Below are positions 1 to 9,153 of a DNA stretch of 18,478 nucleotides, one piece after another (the stretch's first letter is position 1; every line of letters starts with the position of its first letter). The notes below the pieces were generated by a model that did not search any database, was not told the DNA's origin, and saw only the letters and a program-made list of their open reading frames with translations. Made by a program: the position numbers and the translations under genes. Origin of the DNA: Conidiobolus incongruus B7586 (lineage: Eukaryota > Entomophthoromycota > Entomophthoromycetes > Entomophthorales > Conidiobolaceae); contig JNEM01015367.1 in the NCBI GenBank assembly GCA_000697335.1, forward strand, positions 1 through 18,478. Direction: 5' to 3'.

Positions 1-178
1 TATATTAAATTTTATTATAATAAAAATTTTTCTTATAATGAAAATATATTTTTTAATAATTAATTATTAATAAATGGAAGGATATAATATTATATTTAAT
101 TAATCAGAAAATAAAAATATTTAAGAATATTTTATAAATAATCATTAAAATAATAAATTCATATTAATGAATAAATTC
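1..178. other. AT-rich left flank of the retrotransposon
   Basis: Very A+T-rich sequence with no open frame of note. Its last five bases (174-178, AATTC) form the left copy of the target-site duplication. Nothing else can be supported here. Confidence 0.7.
174..178. repeat. Target-site duplication, left copy (AATTC)
   Basis: AATTC lies directly before the 5' LTR and is repeated exactly at 5895-5899 directly after the 3' LTR. Five bases is the usual duplication length for Ty3/gypsy integrases, and it fixes both outer ends of the element. Confidence 0.88.
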
Positions 179-577
179 TGTTAAGAGACTAGTTCTCTAA
201 ATTCTTATATACATTTTTGTATAGTCCAATTAACTATAAATTATATGATTAATTTATACTTATATAGTTAAATTAATTGTATAAATAGTATTAAATTATC
301 TAATAAACTAGGTTCCTCTTTTTTCCTCTCAATTCTTACTATTTTTACTTTTACACTATTTCTAAGATTGAGACTATATTTTGTCAATATTGTAGGATAT
401 TGGCACTACCTAATATAAATCTTAATATATCAGTGACTCATCCTAGTTTGAAGCTTAATTAAACTTTGTTTACACTTGCACACTACAGCCACATCATATT
501 ACCACATTCTGCACCACACTACTTTTATATTAAGTCTTCCTCTGTACTATATTAGTTTAACTACCACTACACTTATA
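179..577 (+). repeat. 5' long terminal repeat (399 bp)
   Basis: This is a direct repeat of 5496-5894 with no indel between the two copies. It opens with TG, the canonical retroviral LTR end. The left edge is set by the target duplication and the right edge by the adjoining primer-binding site. A pyrimidine-rich block (about 312-335) and a GC-richer 3' third are shared with the other LTR. LTRs of this family carry the promoter and polyadenylation signals, but I cannot point to either with confidence. Confidence 0.92.
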
Positions 578-590
578 TGGTAGCAGCAAT
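578..590 (+). promoter_or_regulatory. Primer-binding site, initiator-Met tRNA type
   Basis: TGGTAGCAGC starts at the first base after the 5' LTR. TGGTAGC is the complement of the ...GCTACCA 3' end of initiator methionine tRNA, the commonest primer of fungal Ty1 and Ty3 relatives. The match is good over the first seven bases; further matching depends on the host tRNA, which is not in the window. Confidence 0.75.
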
Positions 591-703
591 AAAACTGTTA
601 AAAACCTACTAGAAATTAATAACTACTTGTATTTAACCTATCTATTACTATTTTAAATCTTATTTATAATTTATTTCATTCAAATTTAACACTATACACT
701 ATA

Positions 704-1800
704 ATGCTACCAAAAAAGGAGATACCCTTATATTATTTTAATGATGATAGCAGCTTAATTACTAAGTGAATCTAAGACTTTAGTCCCTAAAAGCTTACTG
801 CCCTCTAAGAAGCTTATATTAAACAACTTTTGATTGAAAAAAACATGTCTCAAAGAGCTTAAATCCAACAAACCAGCCCCTTCACTATAGTTAATACATT
901 AAACCACCTCTTTAGTGTCTTTAAAGACAAATTAACTACTTATGATAGTTTAAAAAACCTTTACAAGCTTGAAAACTACCTTAAAAACATGAAGAACTAC
1001 TTTAATTTGATTCCTGATAAAGATCTAGAGAATATCCTTAAATTAGCCACTTCTTTTTTAGAAAAATCTGTTTATACTTGGTAGTTAACTCATTACAAGC
1101 TTAATCCTAAAGAATCTTTAGGAGGATAGCTTACTACAAGGATATAAACTTTTAAACAATTGGAAAAAGCCTTTAAAGAGAGGTATTACCTAAAAGATTA
1201 AGTTTAATTAACAAGAGAAAAGCTTTCCTAGCTTAAACAAAAAACTTTTGTAAGACAATTGATTGAGAAATTTAATGAGATATGCTTAAACATATTAAAT
1301 ATCACTGAAGAAAAACAAATCCACAAACTATTACAATACCTTAACCCTTAAGTAAAGCTCTAGTTAGTTAGTAGGGAACACTTTAATAATATGTTTTTTT
1401 CTAACATTTGTGATGTAACAATTATAATTGATAATATTTTTTACTCTATAACTAAATCTTCCCACCCAAAAAATTAATCTTTTAAACTTTACTCTAACCC
1501 ACTTAAGTTTTAAATGATAGATGTTTCTGCTTTAAAGCTTCATGAGAAAACCTTTAGTGAAGAAGCTAAAGCCTACTTGAGAACAAACAAAGGTTGTTAT
1601 TACTGCTAAAAGACTTAAGTTAACTATAGAGCTAACAAATACCCCTTAAAGAAGCAACATTTGTCTAATTTTCAACAATCCCAACCTACCAACCATAAAT
1701 CAAACCTGAATAATATTAATATAACCTTAGAATCACCCCTTTTACAATTAGTTAGCAGATTCTAATCTAATCCACAAAAGTTCCAACAAACCAATGATTC
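704..1800 (+). pseudogene. gag remnant of the chromovirus
   Basis: The region between the primer-binding site and the protease has the position and composition of a Ty3-type gag. It holds a long helical, Lys/Glu/Leu-rich capsid-like part (about 890-1330) and a short Cys-rich, basic stretch near 1590-1650 that recalls the nucleocapsid zinc knuckle. Gag would have formed the virus-like particle. It is broken and the boundaries are approximate. Confidence 0.65.
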
Positions 1801-1809
1801 CACAAATTA

Positions 1810-2200
1810 AACTATGTATACTAGAGAAATCCAACTGATTAAACTATTAGAAACTAGAAATATTCTAGTAACTGATTTACCTTGTAATTTTTTACCTTTA
1901 ACTATCACCTTATTGTTTGTGTTAACTAGTTCTTTTATAGATACACTTGTTAGTGTTCTAATTAACTTTAGTTGTTCTAGTTGTATTATCTCCTCTTTTA
2001 TTGTTACAAAGTTATTTTTACCTACTTAAAAAAGTAACTTGATAATTAAATATGCTAACAACTCAATGGAACAAGCATCTGGTACTGTATTTAGATACCT
2101 ATCACTACCTCCTAACTACTCCCAATATATTAAATTCCTAGTTGGCAACATTGGTTATGATTTTATACTAGGTTAAAATTAGTTTGAATATCACAGTTTT
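1810..2200 (+). pseudogene. Retroviral-type aspartic protease remnant
   Basis: A hydrophobic, Ser/Ile/Thr-rich segment between gag and RT (core about 1900-2030, with a trailing part near 2140-2180) resembles the beta-rich fold of retrotransposon pepsin-like proteases. In the family this enzyme cuts the Gag-Pol precursor. It is identified mainly by place and by faint similarity. It is broken. Confidence 0.5.
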
Positions 2201-2589
2201 ATATCTATGAATATTACTCTAGAAGGCCACAAATCTATTTCTTTCACTTTCCAAAAAAAATTAGTGGAATTAATCTCAAAAAATCTACATTACCCTACTA
2301 TAAAACTATTAAATGCTTTACCTAACACTAACTCTACAATTGTAGCAAATAATTCTATTATTATAAGTAAAAATCAATGTAAAAAGCTAATCAAAAACCT
2401 AAATAATCTATAGGGATATGTATTTGTTTATTATTCATCTATTAACACTTCATCTGTTGATTTTAATGAAGTTATATCTAATAACCACTTCCTATACAAT
2501 ATAGTGAGTTAATTTGCTAATGTTTTTGAATTTGTGAATAAACCACCACCTAAATATAATATTGAACACAAAATTAAACTAATCCCTAG

Positions 2590-3400
2590 TATACAACTAT
2601 ACTTAAAGCTTACTTACCATTTATCTCTTGAATAATACCAAACCTTAAAAGAAGAAATCCAAAAACTACTTGAAAATGGGTATATTAGACCTTCTTCCTC
2701 ACTATAAGAATCTCTAATCCTCTTTGTACAAAAGGCTGATAGTGGTTAGAGACTATATATTAATAACTGTGTTTTAAACTCTAAAACTATCAAGGATAAA
2801 ACCCCATTATTAAACCTACATGATGTTAGTGATAGACTACTTAAATCAACTATATTTACTAAACTAGATGTTAAGAATAGATATTACAACATTAGAGTTA
2901 AAGAAAATTCTATCCCTTTAACTACTTTCAATACTCTTTTAAGCCACTATAAATTTACTGTTATGAACTTTAAATTGTGTAATGCCTTTGTAACTTTTAC
3001 TTAATTTATCAATTCCCTTTTTAACCTTGTTTTTAATAACTTTGTTATCACCTACTTTAATAATATCCTGATCTATTCAAAAACTAAAGAAGAACATATT
3101 TAACATGTTAACCAAGTCCTACAAATTATTCAAGAACATAAATTACCTTTGAAACTATTAAAATACATCTTTGGTGCCTCTTCTATCCTTTTCTATAGTT
3201 ATATTGTTTCCTCCCAAAGAATTAATATTGATCCAACTAAACTCAATGGTGTTAAAGCCTTTACTATACCTATAAACAAAGATCAGCTTATATCTATACT
3301 TAGATTATTAAATTACTTTAAAGATTTCATTGATTCTTTTGCTGAACTTACTACTTTTCTTACTGATCTCTTGAAGAAAAACTCTCCTTTTGAATAAACC
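2590..3400 (+). pseudogene. Reverse transcriptase remnant
   Basis: This is the clearest part of pol. The Ty3/gypsy order of RT blocks can be followed, including the entry motif around an ENGYIRPSSS-like stretch (about 2670-2700), a TKLD-containing block (about 2855-2880), the region that holds the catalytic loop (about 3050-3080), and the connection region about 3270-3390 with its LLNYFKDFI-like text. RT copied the element's RNA into cDNA in particles. It is broken. Confidence 0.85.
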
Positions 3401-3409
3401 CCACTACAC

Positions 3410-3900
3410 ATTTTCTGCATGAATACTTTAATTTTCTATATTACCAATGCTCTTGCTTTATTTATCTTTAATCTAAAACTACCTACTATTATTTTTACTA
3501 ACTCTAGTTTTTTTATAATTAGTGGATAGTTAACCCAGTTTGAATTTAATTTATATTTTACCCTACAACTATAGGATAAAATAATAAATGGGGGAAAATA
3601 GGTTAAGTTTAACCTTACAAATGTTACCTTAAAATTAATAACATTCTGGTTAAGAAAAATGAAACCAGCTGAATTGAAATACCTAGTCCATAAATAAAAA
3701 CTCCTTGCTTTAGTAGAAATAATCAAAAATCACTCACACTTCTTATCCTGCAATTTTTTTTTAACACTTACAGATTATAAATCACTTATCTACTTAAATA
3801 CTTAGAAGTATTTATCAAGAAGATAAGTTAGATAGATTAAAACTATCTAAGCTTACCTTTTCTTTATTCAATATCTCTTAGGTTAATAAAACTATGTTGT
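3410..3900 (+). pseudogene. RNase H domain remnant
   Basis: It follows RT directly and precedes integrase, where Ty3/gypsy elements carry the RNase H that removes the RNA template strand. The text is highly diverged and AT-rich; a stretch near 3765-3790 recalls the TDYKSL-type block of the family. A long open frame on the opposite strand here (3436-3726) is a chance shadow. It is broken. Confidence 0.55.
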
Positions 3901-3904
3901 AGAT

Positions 3905-4990
3905 ACTTTGTTAAAAAATTTTACATACTTACCTTTTTGTTCTAATTGTAAAAATCCAGCAAATATTAACTTAATGATTATTAATGAAGGAAATAAAAAA
4001 TTTATTAAATTACTTCAAGAAACACTGTTAAATAATGATTTCTTTATTTTAGTTAAAGAAGAACTCTTTAAACTATTAGAAAACCAACTAAAATATGTTA
4101 AAAGATTTAAAATTATCAATAACTTACTATATTATAATAATTGTCTATATATTCCTAATATTCCTAAGATCTAACAAACAATATTTGATGAATGCTATAA
4201 CTTACCTGTTAGAGGACATCAAAACTAGTTAAAAACTGCTGAGAGAATTAAAACAAGGTATTACTAGCTTTCCCTATTCAAATTAGTTCAGAAATACACC
4301 AATACCTGTGATATATGTTAAAGAACTAAATATAATACTCAACTAAAATATAGTAAACTTATTCCCCTACAAGTCCCTAATGAAACTTAACAACAAATCC
4401 AGCTTGATTTTATAGAAATCCCTAAATCAACAAATGGTTATAATAACTTACTGATTGTAATTGATTCATTTTCCAAATATGTTTATTTTATTCCTTGTTT
4501 CAAAACTTCTACAGCTAAAGATGTTGCACAATTGTTATTCTCTAATATCTTTACCCACTATGGAATTCCACAAACTATTGTATCTGATAGAAATGTACAA
4601 TTCAACTCCTAATTCTAGAAATCACTATCCTTTTCCTTTAAGATTAACCTAGCTATATCTACTACCAATCATCACCAAACCAATAAACTTACTGAAAAAA
4701 CTATCAAAACCTTGAAGTAAATGATTAGAGCCTATATTAACACTAATCAGTTAAATTGGGATGCTTATATCTACCAACTCTAATATTCATTCAACACCTT
4801 TATCAACAAATCAACAGGTTTTAGCCTTTATTTTATTAATTATAACAAACATCCTAATTTAATAATTGCTCCAAAACTTCAAATCAACTTACCTTTGGAC
4901 ATTGTTGAATTTTAATCCAATATCAAACATATCAATTCTCTTGTTAAATTTAACTTAGAAGAAAATTAAAGGATTATAGAACAACAATAC
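3905..4990 (+). pseudogene. Integrase remnant (zinc-binding and catalytic core)
   Basis: A zinc-binding-like segment (about 4190-4330), with His residues followed by a CDIC-type pair, leads into a recognisable retroviral integrase core (about 4390-4870). Landmarks in the core include the QLDFIEIPKS-like and VSDRN-like blocks around the first and second catalytic positions. In life it inserted the cDNA with a 5-bp stagger, which agrees with the AATTC duplication. It is broken. Confidence 0.82.
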
Positions 4991-4994
4991 TTAA

Positions 4995-5465
4995 AGTTGT
5001 CCAGAAACCCTCTTAAATATGAAACTAGTATGTTTATATACTTAGAACAATTTGCCCTTAAACCTACCCTACTTAAATCTAGCTTAAATCCCAAATATTT
5101 ACTATTATATTATAATCTTTATAAAATTCAATCTATTGATTCAAATTTTGAAAATATTACCTTGGAATTACCTCCAACTTTGAGGATCAACTTTACCTTT
5201 CACATATCCAAAATTAAACCATACTTTGAAGATTTTAACACTTTTCCTAATCAATTAAAAACCCCAAAACTAGATCTAATTATTAATCAAGATAGAGAAG
5301 AAGAATACTATGTTGATTATATAATTAAGTCTAAATCTATTAGGAATAAGCTTTATTTTTATGTAAAATAGATGGGTTATCCTATTAAAGAAGCTACATA
5401 AGAACCTCTAGAAAATATTAAGAATACCTCAGCTTATTATACCTATTTGCAAAAAATTAAAGAGT
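4995..5465 (+). pseudogene. Integrase C-terminus with chromodomain
   Basis: The end of pol keeps a beta-rich integrase C-terminal part (about 5000-5250) and then a short module (about 5300-5460) in which EYYVDYIIKSK-like and MGYP-like blocks match the chromodomain pattern of methyl-histone readers. In chromoviruses this module steers insertion toward H3K9-methylated chromatin, and it is the reason for the chromovirus assignment. It is broken. Confidence 0.75.
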
Positions 5466-5488
5466 GTATCTCCTTTAAGAAACCTACT

Positions 5489-5495
5489 AGGGGAG
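5489..5495 (+). promoter_or_regulatory. Polypurine tract
   Basis: AGGGGAG abuts the first base of the 3' LTR, the position where the RNase H-resistant primer for plus-strand DNA synthesis lies in LTR elements. It is short but is the most G-rich purine run nearby. Confidence 0.65.
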
Positions 5496-5894
5496 TATTA
5501 AGAGACTAGTTCTCTAAATTCTTATATATATTTTTATATAGTCTAATTAACTATAAATTATATAATTAATTTATACTTATATAGTTAAATTAATTGTATA
5601 AATAGTATTAAATTATTTAATAAACTAGGTTCCTCTTTTTTCCTCTTAATTCTTACTATTTTTACTTTTACACTATTTCTAAAATTGAGACTATATTCTG
5701 TTAATATTATAGGATATTGGCACTACCTAATATAAATCTTAATATATCAGTGACTCATCCTAGTTTGAAGCTTAATTAAACTTTGTTTACACTTGCACAC
5801 TACAGCCATATCATATTACTATGTTCTGCACCACACTACTTTTATATTAAGTTTTCCTCTGCACTATATTAGTTTAACTACCACTACACTTACA
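5496..5894 (+). repeat. 3' long terminal repeat (399 bp)
   Basis: This is a direct repeat of 179-577, equal in length and 381/399 identical. The 18 differences are all transitions. By hand count 12 are CpA/TpG in one copy versus TpA in the other, 4 are CpT-type, and 2 adjacent ones are best explained by an ancestral CpG that deaminated on opposite strands in the two copies. The copy ends in CA, immediately followed by the right target duplication. Confidence 0.92.
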
Positions 5895-5899
5895 AATTC
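5895..5899. repeat. Target-site duplication, right copy (AATTC)
   Basis: Exact copy of 174-178, directly after the CA end of the 3' LTR. Confidence 0.88.
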
Positions 5900-7785
5900 C
5901 CTATTTTATTAATCCATGTTGTTATATATTTTAAATTAATTAATATTTAATAATAATCATTGATTGAATATATGAAATATAATCATATATCTATTATATA
6001 ACAAAAAGATATAATAATGTTAACTAGTACCATTTACATGATTTATTTTATATTTTGAAGAGGTTATATAAAGTGTAAAATACAAAAAAATGATAGATCT
6101 GTGTGATATGAAATAATAAAAAATTAATGATATAATGATATTATTTTGATTTTAATTATTTAATAAATGATTAAAATTATATTTCATAAATATAATCATT
6201 TTTAAAATTGTAAAAATTAATAAAAATAGATTTAAATTATTTATATATAATTATAAATTATTTATAAATATTTATGACATTGATTAAAATTTGAAATTAT
6301 AATATTAATCCTTTTGAATATATTTATATTAGCAATAGGAAATATAAAAAAGATACAAATTAGTTTTAAATTCATATAATAATCATAGTGGTAAATTGAT
6401 AATAGATTATAGTTGCTATTTACTTGGATATTAACTTTGTTAAATTTATATTTTTCTGTAATTATTATTAGTTGTTGATAATTTCAATAATTATTCATAG
6501 TTGAATAATAGATTCAGATTGTAACATATATTAAATATTGATGTTATATTTAGTGTCCTTTTATAACAAGATATAATAAGTAAATTGGTGAATATTTAAT
6601 ATTGGAATTTATTTCTGTATATACATTATAATGAATATATGGGTGATTCTAATTAAAGAGTTTAATATTTGAAAACGTTTTTGATCTTATGTTGACCATA
6701 GTAAAATTGAGATTGAGAAAATTAATTGTAATTCTGATTAAATTTAAATATTAAATATAACCAAATATTTTAATTATTTATATAGTAATATTTTTGCTCT
6801 TATAATTATATAATGTATTAAAACTAATAAATCAGAAATATTAACCTTATATAAAAAATTAGATCATGTTCAAAGAATATGATACCTTATTTAGGATCAC
6901 ATATATATATCATTGAGGATTTTCTGTAAAGATATTAATTCATTACAATATTATTATACTAAAATTTAAGTAAATTCTATTTAATTAAACATAAATTTTA
7001 AAATAATTGATTAAAAACTAATATTAATTAATTTATAAAAATATTAATATTATTTCAATGAAATGAATAAACATAGCTAACCCATTTGATAAAATCTTAT
7101 ATGATTATGATTCAAAAATTGGATATATTGATGTTTAATTTCTTTACCCTTTATTGATAATTAGATTTTAATTTTTTGATTAATTTCAGAGTGTGGTTGA
7201 TGATAAAAACAATTCATAATTCAATCAATTGTGCATCCTTAATAAATATATTAAATCAATGATAATAAAGGTGCTTAATGATAAATCCATGTTTTTTATT
7301 TACAGTTCAAGTTAAAAAACCAATTAAATTGGAATGAAAAAATAAATTTACCATTGAAAAATGGATCAGAACGTAGTATTAATTATATTAATAAAACTCT
7401 GTCAAAATTTTATAATATTTGATGTTTTAATCGACTAAAATGTAATTTAATAATTTAGAACTCATTAATATGGAAATTTTTTAACTCCAGATTTTATCCA
7501 AATTTAATTTCAAGTTATAAAAATATTCGTTGAAAATAAAAGTTTGTATCAGTTTGTTATTAATGTATTAGTTCGCAATTATATTTATAAATTTGTTGAA
7601 TAAACAGTTCTTGAAAGATTTGAAGCTATTGAATTAAGTGCAATTAATATACCAAACCCGCTCAAGACAAGATATAAAATACAGGAATTTTAGAATTGAT
7701 TTGAATTGTAGTATTTTAAGCGTACCAGAGATGAACACAAATTTTACCTAAATTAATTTAATGAAAATTGGAGAATAAAAATGTG
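5900..7785. other. AT-rich intergenic spacer, no gene seen
   Basis: About 1.9 kb of very A+T-rich sequence without an open frame over 60 codons on either strand. I see no RNA gene, terminal repeats or tandem array. The last 150 bases (from about 7640) are somewhat GC-richer and probably belong to the promoter of the small secreted-protein gene downstream. Confidence 0.7.
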
Positions 7786-7793
7786 TATAAATA
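7786..7793 (+). promoter_or_regulatory. TATA box of the small secreted-protein gene
   Basis: TATAAATA is followed by the only C-run in the neighbourhood and lies 75 bases before the start codon at 7861. In an AT-rich genome a TATA match alone is weak, but its exact consensus and distance from the gene make it a plausible core promoter. Confidence 0.45.
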
Positions 7794-7860
7794 CCCCCAA
7801 AGTACTGTAAGAATTTATCATTATAGAAACTAGATATCAATAATATATTAGTTATTAATA

Positions 7861-8106
7861 ATGATTATAAAGATTATATCAAGTTGTATTTGTTTGGTAT
7901 TCATATTACCGATACGTGGTCAATTGTCCAAATCACTAAAACCTCAAGAAAGACCAGCTGTCGAGTATATGAAATGTAATCATGGATCTATTACGTGCGA
8001 GGATGATTCTGCAGTACTGAATTGTGCTAATAATATGATTCATCGTATGCTCTGTGACGGTGGTACCAAGTGCGAAATGCAAGATAAAGTTGGTCGATGT
8101 GTTTGA
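7861..8106 (+). CDS. Small secreted six-cysteine protein, CBM19-like
   Basis: This intronless gene encodes 81 residues. Residues 1-20 form a signal peptide (MIIK, then a hydrophobic ICLVFILP core, likely cut near Gly20). The mature part has six cysteines (39, 46, 55, 65, 71, 80) spaced C-x6-C-x8-C-x9-C-x5-C-x8-C. That spacing, with a Gly-containing stretch after the first Cys and a CDGGTKC block near the end, resembles the single chitin-binding module CBM19 known from the C-terminus of yeast chitinase. A lone secreted module could bind chitin in the cell wall or in an arthropod host, or shield wall chitin; this is inference. The start is supported by A at -3, the signal peptide and a TATA box 75 bases upstream. 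Its composition is clearly richer in G+C than the flanks. It could instead be an unrelated disulfide-rich effector; that it is a secreted Cys-rich protein is much surer than the CBM19 call. Confidence 0.8.
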   Translation: MIIKIISSCICLVFILPIRGQLSKSLKPQERPAVEYMKCNHGSITCEDDSAVLNCANNMIHRMLCDGGTKCEMQDKVGRCV

Positions 8107-8665
8107 ACTTGAGTATATAATGGAATTTGATATACTGAATCTAACCAAAATTCCACAATTTATAAAATAATTAATATTAGAATGAATGAATATATAATCT
8201 TATCAAATTTAATCAATAGTTTTTTACTGTATAAAATTATAAATTTTAAGCTATCAAAAAACTGTCAAGGAAAAAATTTGGGTATTTTAACTGCTATTCC
8301 TCACTTTATTCAATAAATATATTAATTATTCTTAGAATTAATTTTTTCCCTAATATTGAAATGGTATTAATCAAAAAAATATTCATAACAGATAATAAAT
8401 TTGTAATTCTCACTTTAATAAATTATATTTATGTTAACAATATTAAAAATTTTTCATTAATTATTTTAATATCAATTATAATTGGGCAATATAATATTCA
8501 TTCAATGTTGAATTAGATCTTACAAATTATATTAAATTAATCTATATATTAGAGATTAATAACCTGAAATATAATAAATAAAATTAATTGCTGGAAATTA
8601 ATACCTATATTTATTTTAATAATTTTGGTCAACTTTTTATAGATTAATTAAAGAGAGTGGTTAAT
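8107..8665. other. AT-rich spacer after the small secreted-protein gene
   Basis: About 560 bases of A+T-rich sequence with no open frame of note. The first 100-200 bases presumably hold the 3' UTR and polyadenylation site of the gene ending at 8106. Confidence 0.6.
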
Positions 8666-8731
8666 GACACTATTGCCAAGTGATAAGGTGTCTGACTTAT
8701 AAACAGAAGATCCGGGGTTCAATCCAGTGTG
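8666..8731 (+). pseudogene. tRNA-like sequence (tRNA pseudogene or tRNA-derived SINE head)
   Basis: A cloverleaf can be partly drawn. The acceptor 5' strand is 8666-8672. The D-arm has TTGCCAAGTGATAAGG (8673-8688; stem GCC against GGT), which matches the pol III A box. The anticodon arm has TCTG/CAGA pairing and a CTTATAA loop, which would read UAU (Ile) if standard. The B box is GGTTCAATCC (8716-8725). The T-stem's 3' strand is missing: after the loop the sequence goes almost straight to AGTGT, which pairs with ACACT of the acceptor. At about 66 bases it is too short for a normal tRNA. A TTTT pol III stop lies at 8738-8741. It may be transcribed but is unlikely to be a working tRNA. Confidence 0.5.
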
Positions 8732-8741
8732 TGGATATTTT

Positions 8742-9153
8742 ATGAATGTTTTATCAAGATATTTTTTCTAAATAGTTCATAATTTAAGTCTTTATATTTT
8801 AATCTATTTATGAATTATTATTATCATTATAAATCTTAATAGTATTATCATATAGTGAATTTGAATAAATAGTTTTATTATATAATAAATATTATCATAT
8901 CTTTACACTTGTTCACCTTTTACTTACTAAAGTTTATATTATTCATCTGATACTCCCATTCCTTAATCAAAATTTTAATTTCTCATTATATTCAAATGCA
9001 AAATAACGTGACTTTAATTATCATATTAATTTGAATGATTTATATGAATTAAAATTTACGTCATTCAATTTTATTCTCTCTTTCAAAAATTATCAAATAT
9101 TTCTTTTCAAATTTTATATTAAATATTTAAAAGAAAAAAGAATACTCAATTAA
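8742..9153. other. AT-rich spacer and probable promoter of the carboxypeptidase gene
   Basis: No gene is seen in this roughly 410-base stretch. The last 100 bases include A/T-rich TATA-like text (about 9113-9120), but nothing distinctive enough to call as a site. Confidence 0.55.

Larger units (their letters stand above)
179..5894 (+). mobile_element. Ty3/gypsy LTR retrotransposon, chromovirus group, full-length but dead
   Basis: The 5.7-kb element is complete in layout. In order it shows a 5' LTR (179-577), a primer-binding site, gag, protease, reverse transcriptase, RNase H, integrase, a chromodomain, a purine tract and a 3' LTR (5496-5894). It is flanked by a 5-bp direct repeat AATTC (174-178 and 5895-5899), so it sits where it inserted and has not recombined to a solo LTR. 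Placing RT before integrase and ending pol with a chromodomain identifies the Ty3/gypsy chromoviruses, which are common in fungi and known to target heterochromatin. It is broken, with several dozen breaks spread along its length, and cannot be autonomous. The LTRs differ at 18 of 399 positions (about 4.5%), all transitions. If deamination was fast, the insertion could be younger than that divergence suggests. No second element is nested inside it. Confidence 0.93.

Noticed and set aside
3436-3726. Minus-strand open frame of 96 codons inside the retrotransposon
   Set aside because: It lies antisense to the RNase H remnant, has no recognisable motif, and is explained by AT-rich codon bias read in reverse.
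7640-7660. Short GC-richer stretch considered as an RNA gene
   Set aside because: No stem or A/B-box pattern was found. It fits better as an upstream region of the secreted-protein gene.
7936-8148. Minus-strand open frame opposite the small secreted-protein gene
   Set aside because: No signal peptide or motif is present, and the plus-strand reading has a signal peptide, ordered cysteines and a promoter.
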